60,236 nucleotides of DNA from Mycobacterium sp. E787 (GCF_001668725.1 NZ_LZKL01000094.1:1-60236); one strand, 5' to 3'; shown: positions 16,512-25,850, counted from the stretch's first letter. The notes: generated from the letters alone by a model not told the origin. A program made the numbers and translations.

Positions 16512-18767
16512 ATGCTGCACCGGATCGCGATGATGGCCATCGCGGCCCCACGGCGGGTCATCGCGGTGGCCGTGCTGATCTTCATCGGGGCGTCGGTGTT
16601 CGGCATTCCGGTCGCCCAAAGCCTTTCCGCGGGGGGATTTCGGGATCCGCGCTCGGAGTCGGCGCGGGCCGGTGAGCTGTTGGCGGATAGGTTCGGTCAA
16701 AGCGATCAGCAGATGCTGATCGTGGTGACCGCGCCCGCGGGCGCCCGCAGCGAGCAGGCTCATCGGGTCGGCGCCGATATCGTTGACCACCTGCAGCGGT
16801 CCCCCCACGTTTACAGCGTGGCCTCGGCGTGGACGTCCGCGCCACAGGTCGCGGCGGGGCTGGTGAGCAAGGACGGCAAGGCCGGCTTGATCGTGGCGAA
16901 CCTCGAAGGCGGGGAAAACAGCGCGCAGAAGTACGCCAGAACACTGTCCGGCGAGGTGGTGCGCGACCGGGACGGCGCCACCGTGCGTGCCGGCGGCATC
17001 GCGGTGACCTACGCGCAGGTCAACGATCAGATCCAACGCGACATGGTGCTGATGGAATCCATTGCCGTCCCGCTCAGCTTCTTGGCGCTGGTGTGGGTGT
17101 TCGGCGGGGTGCTGGCGGCGGGTTTGCCGATTGCCGTGGGGCTGTTCGCCATCGTGGGCTCGATGTCGATCCTGCGCCTGATCACCTTCGGCACCGAGGT
17201 GTCGATTTTCGCGCTCAACCTGACCACCGCGTTGGGCCTGGCGCTGGCGATCGACTACACGCTGCTGATCGTCAGCCGCTACCGCGACGAGCTGACCGTG
17301 GGCGCCGCCCCCCGCGAGGCGCTGATCCGGACGATGGCCACCGCCGGGCGCACCGTGTTGTTTTCCGCCACGACGGTCGCGCTGTCGATGGCGGTGATGG
17401 TGTTGTTCCCGATGTCCTTCCTGAGATCGTTCGCCTACGCCGGAGTCGCCACCGTCGCGTTCGCCGGCATCGCGGCGATCGTGATAACCCCGGCGGCCAT
17501 CACGCTGCTGGGCCCGCGGTTGGACTCCGTGGATGTTCGCCGGCTGGTACGACGGGTGCTGCACCGGCACGACCCGGTGCCCAAACCGCCGGAGCAGCTG
17601 TTGTGGTACCGGGCAACCATCCTGGTGATGCGCCGAGCTGTGCCCATCGGTCTGGTTGTGACGGCCGTGCTGGTGCTGCTCGGGGTTCCATTTCTGCGAA
17701 TCCAGTGGGGTTTTTCCGACGACCGGATGCTGCCGCGCTCCGCGTCCGCGCATCAGGTGGGCGATCAGCTGCGCAATGATTTCGCCAACGACTCCGCTGC
17801 CGCGATACCCGTCGTCATCCGGGATGCTCCCGACCGGGCCGATCTGGACCGCTACGCCGCCGACCTGTCGCGGGTGCCCGATGTCTCGGCCGTGGCCGCC
17901 CCGACCGGCACCTTCAGCGGCGGCGCTAAAGTCGGACCACCCGCGGCGCCCACCGGCGTGGCCGGCGGCAGTGCGTATCTGACCGTCGTCAGCACCGCGC
18001 CGCTGAACTCGCCGGCATCGGACGTCCAGCTCGACCGGCTGCACGATGTGCCGGCTCCGGCCGGCCGGCCGGTCCTGTTCGGCGGGCTCGCGCAAGCCAA
18101 TCGAGACAGCGTCGAGGCCATCACCTCGCGGCTGGGGCTGGTGCTCGGGTTGATGGCTGTCATCACCTTCCTGCTGCTGTTTCTTCTCACCGGCAGCGTG
18201 GTTCTGCCGCTAAAAGCGTTGATCCTCAACGTGTTGTCGCTGACGGCGACGTTCGGCGCGATGGTTTGGATTTTCCAGGAGGGTCACCTTGGCGCCTTGG
18301 GAACCACACCGACCGGAACGTTGATCGCCAACACGCCGGTCCTGATGTTCTGCGTCGCATTCGGCTTGTCGATGGACTATGAGGTGTTCGTGGTATCCAG
18401 GATCCGCGAGTATTGGCTCGCGTCCTCACGCACCCGCCGAGCCAATGACGAGAGCGTGGCGCTGGGCGTTGCTCGCACCGGGCGCGTGATCACCGCCGCC
18501 GCGCTGGTGATGGCAATTTCGTTCGCCGCACTGACGGCATCGCAGGTGTCATTCATGAGGATGTTCGGGCTCGGTCTCACGCTTGCGGTGCTGATGGATG
18601 CGACCCTGGTGCGCACGGTGCTGCTGCCGGCATTCATGCATGTGCTGGGCCGGCTCAACTGGTGGGCCCCAAAACCACTCGCCTGGGTGCACGATCGCGT
18701 GGGAATCAGCGAATCCTTCAGCCACGGCAGGCACGCGGCCCACGGTTACGCGATCGGGGACGACTAG
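16512..18767 (+). CDS. MMPL-family RND transporter
   Basis: Membrane transporter of 751 residues with two RND halves. Each has an N-terminal helix, a periplasmic porter domain and a block of helices. Proton-relay Asp-Tyr pairs occur in LAIDYTLLIVSRYRDE and LSMDYEVFVVSRIREYW. It is shorter than typical MmpL lipid exporters and has no long C-terminal tail, so substrate (lipid, siderophore or drug) is unknown. The ATG at 16512 follows GGAGGG at a good distance. The gene is divergent from the EspR-like gene 107 bases away, so it could be a target of that regulator (inference). Confidence 0.9.
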   Translation: MLHRIAMMAIAAPRRVIAVAVLIFIGASVFGIPVAQSLSAGGFRDPRSESARAGELLADRFGQSDQQMLIVVTAPAGARSEQAHRVGADIVDHLQRSPHVYSVASAWTSAPQVAAGLVSKDGKAGLIVANLEGGENSAQKYARTLSGEVVRDRDGATVRAGGIAVTYAQVNDQIQRDMVLMESIAVPLSFLALVWVFGGVLAAGLPIAVGLFAIVGSMSILRLITFGTEVSIFALNLTTALGLALAIDYTLLIVSRYRDELTVGAAPREALIRTMATAGRTVLFSATTVALSMAVMVLFPMSFLRSFAYAGVATVAFAGIAAIVITPAAITLLGPRLDSVDVRRLVRRVLHRHDPVPKPPEQLLWYRATILVMRRAVPIGLVVTAVLVLLGVPFLRIQWGFSDDRMLPRSASAHQVGDQLRNDFANDSAAAIPVVIRDAPDRADLDRYAADLSRVPDVSAVAAPTGTFSGGAKVGPPAAPTGVAGGSAYLTVVSTAPLNSPASDVQLDRLHDVPAPAGRPVLFGGLAQANRDSVEAITSRLGLVLGLMAVITFLLLFLLTGSVVLPLKALILNVLSLTATFGAMVWIFQEGHLGALGTTPTGTLIANTPVLMFCVAFGLSMDYEVFVVSRIREYWLASSRTRRANDESVALGVARTGRVITAAALVMAISFAALTASQVSFMRMFGLGLTLAVLMDATLVRTVLLPAFMHVLGRLNWWAPKPLAWVHDRVGISESFSHGRHAAHGYAIGDD

Positions 18768-18967
18768 TAGGAGCCGGCCCGCGAGGGGCCGCCCCGCGAG
18801 ACTCGGCACCCGTCGTTTGCAGTCCGAATGGCAGCCCGCCCGTTGACGTTTCGCAATGGGTAACCGGCGCAAACCGCAAGTTTGATTCGGGCTGTCAGAG
18901 TTAGCCGCGGGATTTACAATGGGATCCCTTTGATGCTGCCTTGCAGCCCGGTCGGGATGAGGTCGTC

Positions 18968-20425
18968 ATGAGCGTGCGCCGGCGGAGTCGACGTCTGAGG
19001 GCGGCAATCGCCTGCGCCGGGGCGGCACTCGTGGTGGCGGGATGCACCAGCTTCGTCGACGGGCGCGCTCTTTCGATGCTCAACGACCCGTTCCGGGTGG
19101 GCGGCCTGCCGGCGACCAACGGGCCCAGCGGAATCCGGTCGAACGCGCCCAGCCCCACCGGCACGGTGGTCAACACGGACAACGGGCCGATCGACAAGCT
19201 GTCTTTGCTCTCGGTCAACGATATCGAGGAGTATTGGCAGTCGGTGTACAGCCAATCGCTGAAGGGAACCTTCGTGCCGGTCGGCAAGCTGGTGTCCTAC
19301 GACTCCGAGAATCCGAGCAGTCCGATCGTTTGCCACAGCGAGACCTATCAGCTCGTCAACGCCTTCTTCACCGCCCGCTGCAACCTGATCGCCTGGGATC
19401 GCGGGGTTTTCATGCCGGTCGCGCAGCGCTACTTCGGCGACATGTCCGTCACCGGTGTGCTCGCGCACGAATTCGGGCACGCCTTGCAGCAGATGGCCAA
19501 ACTCGTGACCAGAAGGGACCCGACCATCGTTCGCGAGCAGCAGGCCGATTGCTTCGCGGGCGTCTACCTGTACTGGGTCGCCGACGGCAAGTCGCCGCGC
19601 TTCACACTGAGCACCGCCGACGGGCTCGACCACGTGCTGGCCGGCATCATCACCACCCGCGACCCGGTGATGGACGCCGACACCACCAACGACGACGAAC
19701 ACGGGTCGGCGCTGGATCGGATCAGCGCGTTCCAGATGGGCTTCCTCACGGGCGCCCCGGCATGCGCGACCATCAACAAGCAGGAGATCGCGCAGCGCCG
19801 CGGCGACCTGCCCACCACCATGCAGGCCGACCCGAACCGGGACCCGGGCACGGGCGGGGTCGCGATCGACGAAGACACGCTGTCGACCCTCATCGAACTC
19901 CTGGGAAAGATCTTCTCCCCGAAGAGCCCGCCGACGCTGTCCTACCAGCCCGCCGATTGCCCGGACGCCAAGCCCAGCCCGCCGGCGTCCTACTGTCCGG
20001 CGACCAACACCATCGTGATCGACCTTCCCGCGCTCGCGAAGGTGGGCCAGGCCGCCGCCGAGAACGAGCACACGCTGCCACAAGGCGATGACACCGCGCT
20101 GTCGATCGTCATGTCGAGGTACGCGCTGGCGGTGCAGCACGAGCGCGGCCTGCCCATGCAAAGCCCCTGGACCGCCTTGCGAACCGCGTGCCTGACCGGT
20201 GTGGTGCATCGCAAGATGGCCGAACCGATCGATACGCCGTCGCAGAAGCAGCTCATCCTGACCGCCGGCGACCTCGACGAAGCCGTCTCCGGCCTGCTCA
20301 CCAACCACCTGGTCGCCAGCGACGCCGACGGCGTCAGCGTGCCCGCCGGGTTCACCCGTATCGCCGCCTTCCGCGGCGGCGTCGCCGGCAACATGGACGC
20401 CTGCTATTCGCGCTATCCCGGATAG
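18968..20425 (+). CDS. lpqM: Putative lipoprotein peptidase LpqM
   Basis: Surface lipoprotein of 485 residues. The signal peptide ends in a lipobox VAGC at about residue 26. The zinc motif HEFGHALQQ lies in a neutral zinc-metallopeptidase domain, with a downstream EQQADCFAGVYLYW stretch that supplies the usual third ligand. Cysteines are paired in DCPDAK…SYCP. The ATG at 18968 fits the signal peptide; an in-frame TTG at 18941 would add nine residues. M. tuberculosis has this gene directly after lpqL; here the duplicate, the EspR-like cassette and the MMPL gene lie between. Confidence 0.92.
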   Translation: MSVRRRSRRLRAAIACAGAALVVAGCTSFVDGRALSMLNDPFRVGGLPATNGPSGIRSNAPSPTGTVVNTDNGPIDKLSLLSVNDIEEYWQSVYSQSLKGTFVPVGKLVSYDSENPSSPIVCHSETYQLVNAFFTARCNLIAWDRGVFMPVAQRYFGDMSVTGVLAHEFGHALQQMAKLVTRRDPTIVREQQADCFAGVYLYWVADGKSPRFTLSTADGLDHVLAGIITTRDPVMDADTTNDDEHGSALDRISAFQMGFLTGAPACATINKQEIAQRRGDLPTTMQADPNRDPGTGGVAIDEDTLSTLIELLGKIFSPKSPPTLSYQPADCPDAKPSPPASYCPATNTIVIDLPALAKVGQAAAENEHTLPQGDDTALSIVMSRYALAVQHERGLPMQSPWTALRTACLTGVVHRKMAEPIDTPSQKQLILTAGDLDEAVSGLLTNHLVASDADGVSVPAGFTRIAAFRGGVAGNMDACYSRYPG

Positions 20426-20428
20426 CCG

Positions 20429-21298
20429 TCAGGCGATGTCGGCGATCCTGGGAACCACCTCGTCGCCGAGGCGGCGGATGAAGCCGACGGGATCGGGGTT
20501 TCCGGGGAAGGGACCCAGGTTGATCAACTCCACGCCCAGCTCGGCGTGGCGTTGCACCGTCTTCAGGAACCCTGCGGTGTCCGCGAACGGGTCGACGAAA
20601 AGCCCTACCGTCTTGCGGATTTCGCGCGGATCCCGGCCCACCGCGTCGCAGTGCCTGTTCAGGACGTCGATCTTGTGCTCGAGTTCGGCGACGTCGCTCG
20701 TCGTGCTGTTCCAGACGTCGGCATACTGCGCCACCAGTCGCAGCGTCTTCTTCTCGCCGTCGCCGCCGAGCAGGATCGGCGGTCGCCGGATCGGCTGCGG
20801 CACACAGATCGTCTCGGCCAGCTGGTAGTGCTTGCCGCGGTACGGCCCGTCGTCGTCGCTCCACATCTGCCGGCAGATCTGCAGCGTCTCCTCCAGCATT
20901 TCGAACCGCGCACCAAGGGGCGGGTACGGAACGCCCAGGGCGAGGTGCTCGCGGTCGTACCACGCCGCGCCGAGCCCCAGCATCGACCGGCCCTGCGACA
21001 ACACGTCGAGCGTGGTGACCGTTTTGGCCAGCACGCCCGGAAAGCGGTAGGTGACCCCGGTGACCAGCAGGGTCAACTCGATCGTCGTGGTCTGCGCGGC
21101 CAGAAAACCCAGCGACGTGTAGCCCTCCAGGAACGGATCCTCTGCTCGCCCAACGTTTTCCATCTGGAAGAAGTGGTCGGCCAGCGTGAACATGGTGGCG
21201 CCGCCCTGCTCGGCGGCCCTGGCGGACTCGGCCAGCGTCGGACCCAGCCTCGCCGGATCCCCGGGGAGAAAATCGATGAAGTGCACACCCAATTCCAT
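20429..21298 (-). CDS. LLM-class F420-dependent oxidoreductase
   Basis: Luciferase-like monooxygenase-fold enzyme of 289 residues: MELGVHFIDFLPGDP start, TLADHF, AQTTTIELTLLVTGVTYR, GRSMLGLGAAWYDREHLALG, RPPILLGGDGEKKTL and an INLGPFPGNPDP end. Mycobacterial members mostly use F420 rather than FMN (family knowledge). It lies 19 bases downstream of a MarR gene on the same strand, so the two are probably co-transcribed and the regulator senses a substrate or stress for this enzyme (inference). Substrate unknown. Confidence 0.88.
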   Translation of the reverse strand: MELGVHFIDFLPGDPARLGPTLAESARAAEQGGATMFTLADHFFQMENVGRAEDPFLEGYTSLGFLAAQTTTIELTLLVTGVTYRFPGVLAKTVTTLDVLSQGRSMLGLGAAWYDREHLALGVPYPPLGARFEMLEETLQICRQMWSDDDGPYRGKHYQLAETICVPQPIRRPPILLGGDGEKKTLRLVAQYADVWNSTTSDVAELEHKIDVLNRHCDAVGRDPREIRKTVGLFVDPFADTAGFLKTVQRHAELGVELINLGPFPGNPDPVGFIRRLGDEVVPRIADIA

Positions 21299-21317
21299 TG
21301 CAGCGGTTCCCCTCTCG

Positions 21318-21752
21318 TCACTCGGTGAGACGCTCGAGCAGCGACAGCGCCTCGAGGATGATGCGCCGTTCCCGTTCGGAATACCGCTCCTGGATGGCGC
21401 GTGCCAGCCACTCCTCCCGCACCTGCCGATTGCTCTCGGCGCGCCGCCGCCCGGCGGCGGTCAGCGAAACGACCTGGCGGCGGCCGTCTTCGGGGTCGGG
21501 AGCGCGGGCGACGAGCCCACGTTGCTCGAGCGCGGCCACGATGGTGGCCATCGACTGCGGGCGCACCCCTTCGGCACCGGCCAGCGCGCTGGCCGAGGAC
21601 GCCCCCTCCTTCCAGAGGCGGGTGAGCACCGCGGTCTGGGACGGCGTCAGGTCGTCGTCGACCCGCAGACTCCGCAACCGGCGTCGCAGCCGGCTGAACA
21701 ACACCCGCAGGTCGCGGGCGGCCGTCACGGCAGAGTCACCGATGCCGTCCAT
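21318..21752 (-). CDS. MarR-family transcriptional regulator
   Basis: Winged-helix regulator of 144 residues: LTPSQTAVLTRLW, SALAGAEGVRPQSMATIVAALEQRGLV (recognition region), then the wing DPEDGRRQVVSLTAAGRRR. A near-perfect 38-bp palindrome lies just upstream of its ATG (21766-21803), which fits autoregulation. It is probably the first gene of a two-gene operon with the LLM oxidoreductase. Inducer unknown. Confidence 0.9.
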   Translation of the reverse strand: MDGIGDSAVTAARDLRVLFSRLRRRLRSLRVDDDLTPSQTAVLTRLWKEGASSASALAGAEGVRPQSMATIVAALEQRGLVARAPDPEDGRRQVVSLTAAGRRRAESNRQVREEWLARAIQERYSERERRIILEALSLLERLTE

Positions 21753-21765
21753 GAACCCAGGCTAG

Positions 21766-21803
21766 ATTAGACAGTTGAAACTGTCCAGTTTCAGCTGTCT
21801 AAT
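21766..21803. promoter_or_regulatory. 38-bp palindromic operator upstream of the MarR gene
   Basis: The left half reads ATTAGACAGTTGAAACTGT and the reverse complement of the right half reads ATTAGACAGCTGAAACTGG: 17 of 19 positions match. It starts 14 bases upstream of the MarR ATG and is much richer in AT than the surroundings. Size, symmetry and place fit a MarR dimer, or two-dimer, operator overlapping the promoter. Direct sequence observation; the protein assignment is inference. Confidence 0.8.
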
Positions 21804-21831
21804 TCGAGCCGTGCCGACGTGCGCGGTCCCT

Positions 21832-22449
21832 TCAGCCAAGCAGCCGCAGCGCCGCGTCGACCGCGAGCGCGGGCACGTCCAGGGTCTTCGAGCGCAGATC
21901 GTGCCGCGCGCCGGCGATCTCGACGACCTCGGTGGGCGCGGCGATCATCGCCGCGGCGCGGCGCACCTCGTCGGGCGTGCCGAACGGATCCGACGTGCCG
22001 TGGGTGAACACGGTGGGCACCCGGATGCCGGGCAGGTGCTCGGTGCGGAGGCGCTCCGGCTTGCCCGGTGGGTGGACCGGGTAGGAGAACAGCGTCAGCG
22101 CGTCCACCGGCGCCTCCCCGGCGGCGACCACCATGGACGTCTGCCGGCCGCCGTAGGAATGCCCGCCGGCGATCAGCGGGCCGCCGGACAGGCCGCGGCA
22201 CACGGCGATCGCCTCGACGATTCCCGCGCGGTCGGCGGCCGCGGACCCCGATGGCGGACCTTTGGGCCGGCGCCGGCGGTAGGGCAGGTTGTACCGCACC
22301 GCGAGCCAGCCGCGCCGGGCCCATTCGTCGCAAATCTGCTGCAGGAGAACCGAATCCCGGTCCCCGCCGGCGCCGTGGGTCAGCACCACCACGCCCGACG
22401 ACGCGCCCTCGGGTTCGTGCGCGACGCCCGCGATGTCCTCGAGATTCAT
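21832..22449 (-). CDS. Alpha/beta hydrolase (KANSL3/TEX30-like fold)
   Basis: Hydrolase of 205 residues, orthologous by position to Rv0421c. Motifs: VVLTHGAGGDRDS (oxyanion region), GGHSYGGRQ (nucleophile Ser), VFTHGTSDPFG (acid) and ARHDLRS (catalytic His). The ATG at 22449 overlaps the thiD stop (ATGA), so it is the third gene of the thiC-thiD operon. A role in thiamine metabolism is unproven. The longer frame to 22581 would lie inside thiD and is rejected. Confidence 0.85.
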   Translation of the reverse strand: MNLEDIAGVAHEPEGASSGVVVLTHGAGGDRDSVLLQQICDEWARRGWLAVRYNLPYRRRRPKGPPSGSAAADRAGIVEAIAVCRGLSGGPLIAGGHSYGGRQTSMVVAAGEAPVDALTLFSYPVHPPGKPERLRTEHLPGIRVPTVFTHGTSDPFGTPDEVRRAAAMIAAPTEVVEIAGARHDLRSKTLDVPALAVDAALRLLG

Positions 22450-23276
22450 GCGAGCCTGAACAGGGGGGACACGGGCCCGTGTCCGCGGCCCAGGGGATAG
22501 GCGGCGCGCAGACACTCGGTGACCCAACGCTTTCCGAAACCGACCGCGTCCGGCACGGTGAGGCCGTGCGCCAGCGCGCACGCGACCGCGGATGCGAGCG
22601 TGTCGCCGCCGCCGTGGTCGTTGCCGCCCGGCAGCCGCTCGGCGTCGAACTCGTAGTAGGAGTCGCCGTCATAGAGCAGGTCGCAACTGCGATCGGAGGA
22701 CCGCAGGTGACCGCCCTTGACCAGGGCCCACCGCGGGCCCAGCGCGTGCAGCGCCTTGGCCGCCGCGCGCTGCGAGGCCGGGTCGACGACGTCGATATTG
22801 ACCAGCAGGCGCACCTCGTCGAGGTTCGGCGTCACCAACGTGGCCAGCGGAAACAGTTGGTCGCGAAGGGAATCCAGGGCGGACGTCGCCAGCAGGGCGT
22901 CGCCGTGCATGGACGCGCACACCGGATCGACGACCAGCGGCGTGCCCGTCAGACCCAGCCGGCGCCAGGTGGCGGCCACCGCGCCGATGATGTCCGACGA
23001 CGCCAGCATCCCGGTCTTGGCGGCGTGAATGCCGATGTCGGTGACCACCGCCTCGATCTGGGTGGCGACGACATCGGCAGGCACCGCGTGAAAGTCCTTC
23101 ACGCCCACGGTGTTCTGCACCGTCACCGCGGTGACCGCGACGCAGGCGTGCACGCCGAGCAGCGCCATGGTCCGCATGTCGGCCTGGATGCCGGCCCCGC
23201 CGCCCGAGTCCGATCCGGCGATGGTCAGCACGCGCAACGGCGTGCTGCCCGCCTGGGCCAGCGGCAGGTAGCTCAC
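22446..23276 (-). CDS. thiD: HMP / HMP-phosphate kinase ThiD
   Basis: Phosphorylates hydroxymethylpyrimidine and its monophosphate to the pyrophosphate used by ThiE. Ribokinase-fold motifs: TIAGSDSGGGAGIQADMRT, VTAVTVQNT, AAKTGMLAS, VVDPVCASMHGD, LVTPNLDE, LVKGGH and DHGGGDTLASAVACALAHG with the catalytic Asp. The start chosen is the GTG at 23276 (VSYLPLAQ), overlapping the thiC stop as GTGA; this gives 276 residues. The C-terminal GRGHGPVSPLFRL is as in other mycobacteria. Confidence 0.94.
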   Translation of the reverse strand: MSYLPLAQAGSTPLRVLTIAGSDSGGGAGIQADMRTMALLGVHACVAVTAVTVQNTVGVKDFHAVPADVVATQIEAVVTDIGIHAAKTGMLASSDIIGAVAATWRRLGLTGTPLVVDPVCASMHGDALLATSALDSLRDQLFPLATLVTPNLDEVRLLVNIDVVDPASQRAAAKALHALGPRWALVKGGHLRSSDRSCDLLYDGDSYYEFDAERLPGGNDHGGGDTLASAVACALAHGLTVPDAVGFGKRWVTECLRAAYPLGRGHGPVSPLFRLA

Positions 23277-24916
23277 TGGGTGATGGGCAGGTACACCCGA
23301 TTGCCGTGCTCGGCGAACTCGCGCGACTTCTCGGCCATCCCCTCGCTCAGCATGGCCTCGATGTCCTCTTCGGTCTCCAGCCCGTGCTTGGCGGCGAAGT
23401 CGCGCACGTCCTGGGTGATCCGCATCGAGCAGAACTTCGGCCCGCACATCGAGCAGAAGTGCGCGGTCTTGGCGGGCTCGGCGGGCAGCGTCTCGTCGTG
23501 GTACTCCCGCGCGGTGTCGGGGTCGAGTGACAGCGCGAACTGGTCGTTCCAGCGGAATTCGAAGCGGGCCGTCGACAGCGCGTCGTCGCGCTCCTGCGCG
23601 CGCGGATGCCCCTTGGCCAGATCGGCCGAGTGCGCGGCGATCTTGTAGGCGATCACCCCGTCCTTGACGTCCTTACGGTCGGGCAGACCCAGGTGCTCCT
23701 TCGGGGTCACGTAGCACAGCATCGCCGTGCCGGCCTGGGCGATGATCGCCGCGCCGATCGCCGAGGTGATGTGGTCGTAGGCCGGCGCGATGTCGGTCGC
23801 CAGCGGGCCCAGCGTGTAGAACGGGGCCTCCTCGCACAGCTCCTCTTCCAGCCGCACGTTCTCGACGATCTTGTGCATCGGGATGTGCCCGGGGCCCTCG
23901 ATCATCACCTGCGCGCCATGGGCTTTCGCGATCTTGGTCAGCTCGCCCAGGGTGCGCAGCTCGGCGAATTGCGCGGCGTCGTTGGCGTCGGCGATCGATC
24001 CCGGTCGAAGCCCGTCGCCGAGGGAGAACGTCACGTCGTAGCGCGCGAAGATGTCGGCGAGCTCCTCGAAATGCGTGTAGAGGAACGACTCCCGGTGATG
24101 TGCCAGGCACCAGGCCGCCATGATCGACCCGCCGCGGGACACGATCCCGGTGACCCGCTTGGCCGTCAGCGGCACGTACCGCAGCAGCACGCCGGCGTGC
24201 ACGGTCATGTAGTCCACGCCCTGCTCGCACTGCTCGATCACGGTGTCGCGGTAGATCTCCCACGTCAACTCGGTCGGGTCACCCTTGACCTTCTCGAGCG
24301 CCTGGTAGATCGGCACCGTGCCGACCGGCACCGGGGAGTTGCGCAGGATCCACTCGCGGGTTTCGTGGATGTTCTTGCCGGTGGACAGGTCCATGATGGT
24401 GTCGGCGCCCCAGCGGGTGGCCCACACCATCTTGTCGACCTCCTCGGCGATCGACGACGTCACCGCCGAGTTGCCGATGTTGGCGTTGACCTTGACCGCG
24501 AACGCCTTGCCGATGATCATCGGCTCGCTCTCGGGATGGTTGTGGTTGGCCGGGATCACCGCTCGGCCGCGGGCGACCTCGTCGCGCACCAGCTCGGCGG
24601 GCAGTTCCTCGCGGGCGGCGATGTATGCCATCTCGGCGGTGATCTCGCCGGCGCGGGCGCGCTGCAGCTGGGTGCCGCTGTCGCGCACCACCCCGGGACG
24701 CGCCGGCAACCCCGCCGTCAGGTCGATGACGGCGTCCGGATCGGTGTAGGGCCCGGACGTGTCGTAGAGATCGAAGTGGTCCCCGGTCGACAGGTGGACC
24801 CGCCGGAACGGAACGCGCGCGCCGGGTACGCCCTCCAGTTCGCGGTAGGCCTTCGTGCTGCCGGCGATGGGGCCGGTGGTGACGCTCGGTGCAGCGCTCG
24901 ACAGGGTTTCGGTCAT
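23273..24916 (-). CDS. thiC: Phosphomethylpyrimidine synthase ThiC
   Basis: Radical-SAM enzyme that rearranges aminoimidazole ribotide to HMP-phosphate. It has 547 residues. The C-terminal cluster motif CSMCGPKFCSM is present, and the body has NANIGNSAV, RWGADTIMDLSTGKNIHETR, SRGGSIMAAWCLAHH, GDGLRPGSIADANDAAQF, MIEGPGHIPMH and APFYTLGPLATDIAPAYDH. The ATG at 24916 lies eight bases from the second TPP riboswitch. It begins the thiC-thiD-hydrolase operon. Confidence 0.97.
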   Translation of the reverse strand: MTETLSSAAPSVTTGPIAGSTKAYRELEGVPGARVPFRRVHLSTGDHFDLYDTSGPYTDPDAVIDLTAGLPARPGVVRDSGTQLQRARAGEITAEMAYIAAREELPAELVRDEVARGRAVIPANHNHPESEPMIIGKAFAVKVNANIGNSAVTSSIAEEVDKMVWATRWGADTIMDLSTGKNIHETREWILRNSPVPVGTVPIYQALEKVKGDPTELTWEIYRDTVIEQCEQGVDYMTVHAGVLLRYVPLTAKRVTGIVSRGGSIMAAWCLAHHRESFLYTHFEELADIFARYDVTFSLGDGLRPGSIADANDAAQFAELRTLGELTKIAKAHGAQVMIEGPGHIPMHKIVENVRLEEELCEEAPFYTLGPLATDIAPAYDHITSAIGAAIIAQAGTAMLCYVTPKEHLGLPDRKDVKDGVIAYKIAAHSADLAKGHPRAQERDDALSTARFEFRWNDQFALSLDPDTAREYHDETLPAEPAKTAHFCSMCGPKFCSMRITQDVRDFAAKHGLETEEDIEAMLSEGMAEKSREFAEHGNRVYLPITQ

Positions 24917-24923
24917 TTTCTCA

Positions 24924-25008
24924 TCTCCCTACGCCGGCATTACCCGGTCAGGTTCGTACGGTCGACGGCCCCGAGCCGTCCTCTCAGCGCACTCGGCGTG
25001 CGCTCCCG
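24924..25008 (-). ncRNA. TPP riboswitch upstream of thiC
   Basis: Read on the minus strand it starts with GGGAGCGCACGCCGAGTGCG, then CGCTGAGAGGACGG, AACCTGACCGGGTAATGCCG and GCGTAGGGAGA just before the thiC ATG. All conserved thi-box blocks are present. Its P3 arm differs from the thiO copy, so the two are independent elements. A TAACGT -10-like hexamer at 25033-25038 (minus) could start the transcript. Confidence 0.95.
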
Positions 25009-25079
25009 CGTTGTGTGGATGGTCCGCACGCGACGTTACCCCCTGCAGCGGTAGCCCGGGATACCCGCCGGGTGGAAGG

Positions 25080-25769
25080 ATGCTAATCGTGCAACCAGCG
25101 GGGACCCCCGACCAGCCGGCGAGCGCGCTCGAGGCGGACGCGCGGTATTTGAACGTCGGCGCCTTCCGGTTCTGGTTCGTCGGCCAGCGCTGGGAATGGT
25201 CCGACGAGGTCGCCAGGATGCACGGCTACGAACCGGGGACCGTCGAGCCGACGACGAAACTGCTGCTATCGCACAAGCATCCCGACGACCGCGCGCACGT
25301 CCAGGAATTGCTCGACTACGCCCTGCAGTCGGCGGAATCATTCTCCAGCCGGCACCGGTTCATCGACACCGGGGGCACCGTGCACGACGCGATCGTGGTC
25401 GCCGACCGGATGCTGGACGAGTCGGGCGCGGTGGTGGGGACCGCGGGCTATTACATCGATCTCACCGACACCTTCGACGAGGCGCGGCAGGAGGTGCTCG
25501 ACGCGGCTCTGCCCGATCTGTTCGAGAACCGTGCGGCCATCGAGCAGGCCAAGGGCGTGCTGATGTACGTCTACCGGGTCAGCGCCGAGCAAGCCTTTCG
25601 CGTGCTGCAGTGGCGCTCGCAGGAAACCAACGTGAAGCTGCGTGCCCTGGCGAAGCAACTGCTCGCCGAGGTGACGACGCTGATCGCCCCCGCGCCCGCG
25701 GTGCAGAGTCAGTTCGACCACTTGTTGCTGACGGTGCACGAGAGGATTCCCGACGAGCCCATTGGGTAA
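25080..25769 (+). CDS. PAS-ANTAR domain putative antiterminator
   Basis: Protein of 229 residues. A PAS (PAS_3-like) sensor fold covers about 30-140 (FWFVGQRWEWSDEVARMHGY, ISHKHPDDR-type turn, GTAGYYIDLTDTF). A C-terminal ANTAR RNA-binding domain follows: LFENRAAIEQAKGVLMYVYR, VSAEQAFRVLQWRSQETNVK. ANTAR proteins usually bind dual hairpins in nascent RNA to stop termination (family knowledge). GGAAGG at 25074-25079 is too close for the ATG at 25080 but well placed for the GTG at 25089, which may be the true start. It stands upstream of STAS and hybrid-kinase genes. Confidence 0.87.
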   Translation: MLIVQPAGTPDQPASALEADARYLNVGAFRFWFVGQRWEWSDEVARMHGYEPGTVEPTTKLLLSHKHPDDRAHVQELLDYALQSAESFSSRHRFIDTGGTVHDAIVVADRMLDESGAVVGTAGYYIDLTDTFDEARQEVLDAALPDLFENRAAIEQAKGVLMYVYRVSAEQAFRVLQWRSQETNVKLRALAKQLLAEVTTLIAPAPAVQSQFDHLLLTVHERIPDEPIG

Positions 25770-25850
25770 CCAGCGCACTATGCGAACGCACCGGGTCGGG
25801 CACGGGTTAATCTTCAAAATCTGGACGGCACATGCTGTAGGGCGAAAGGC

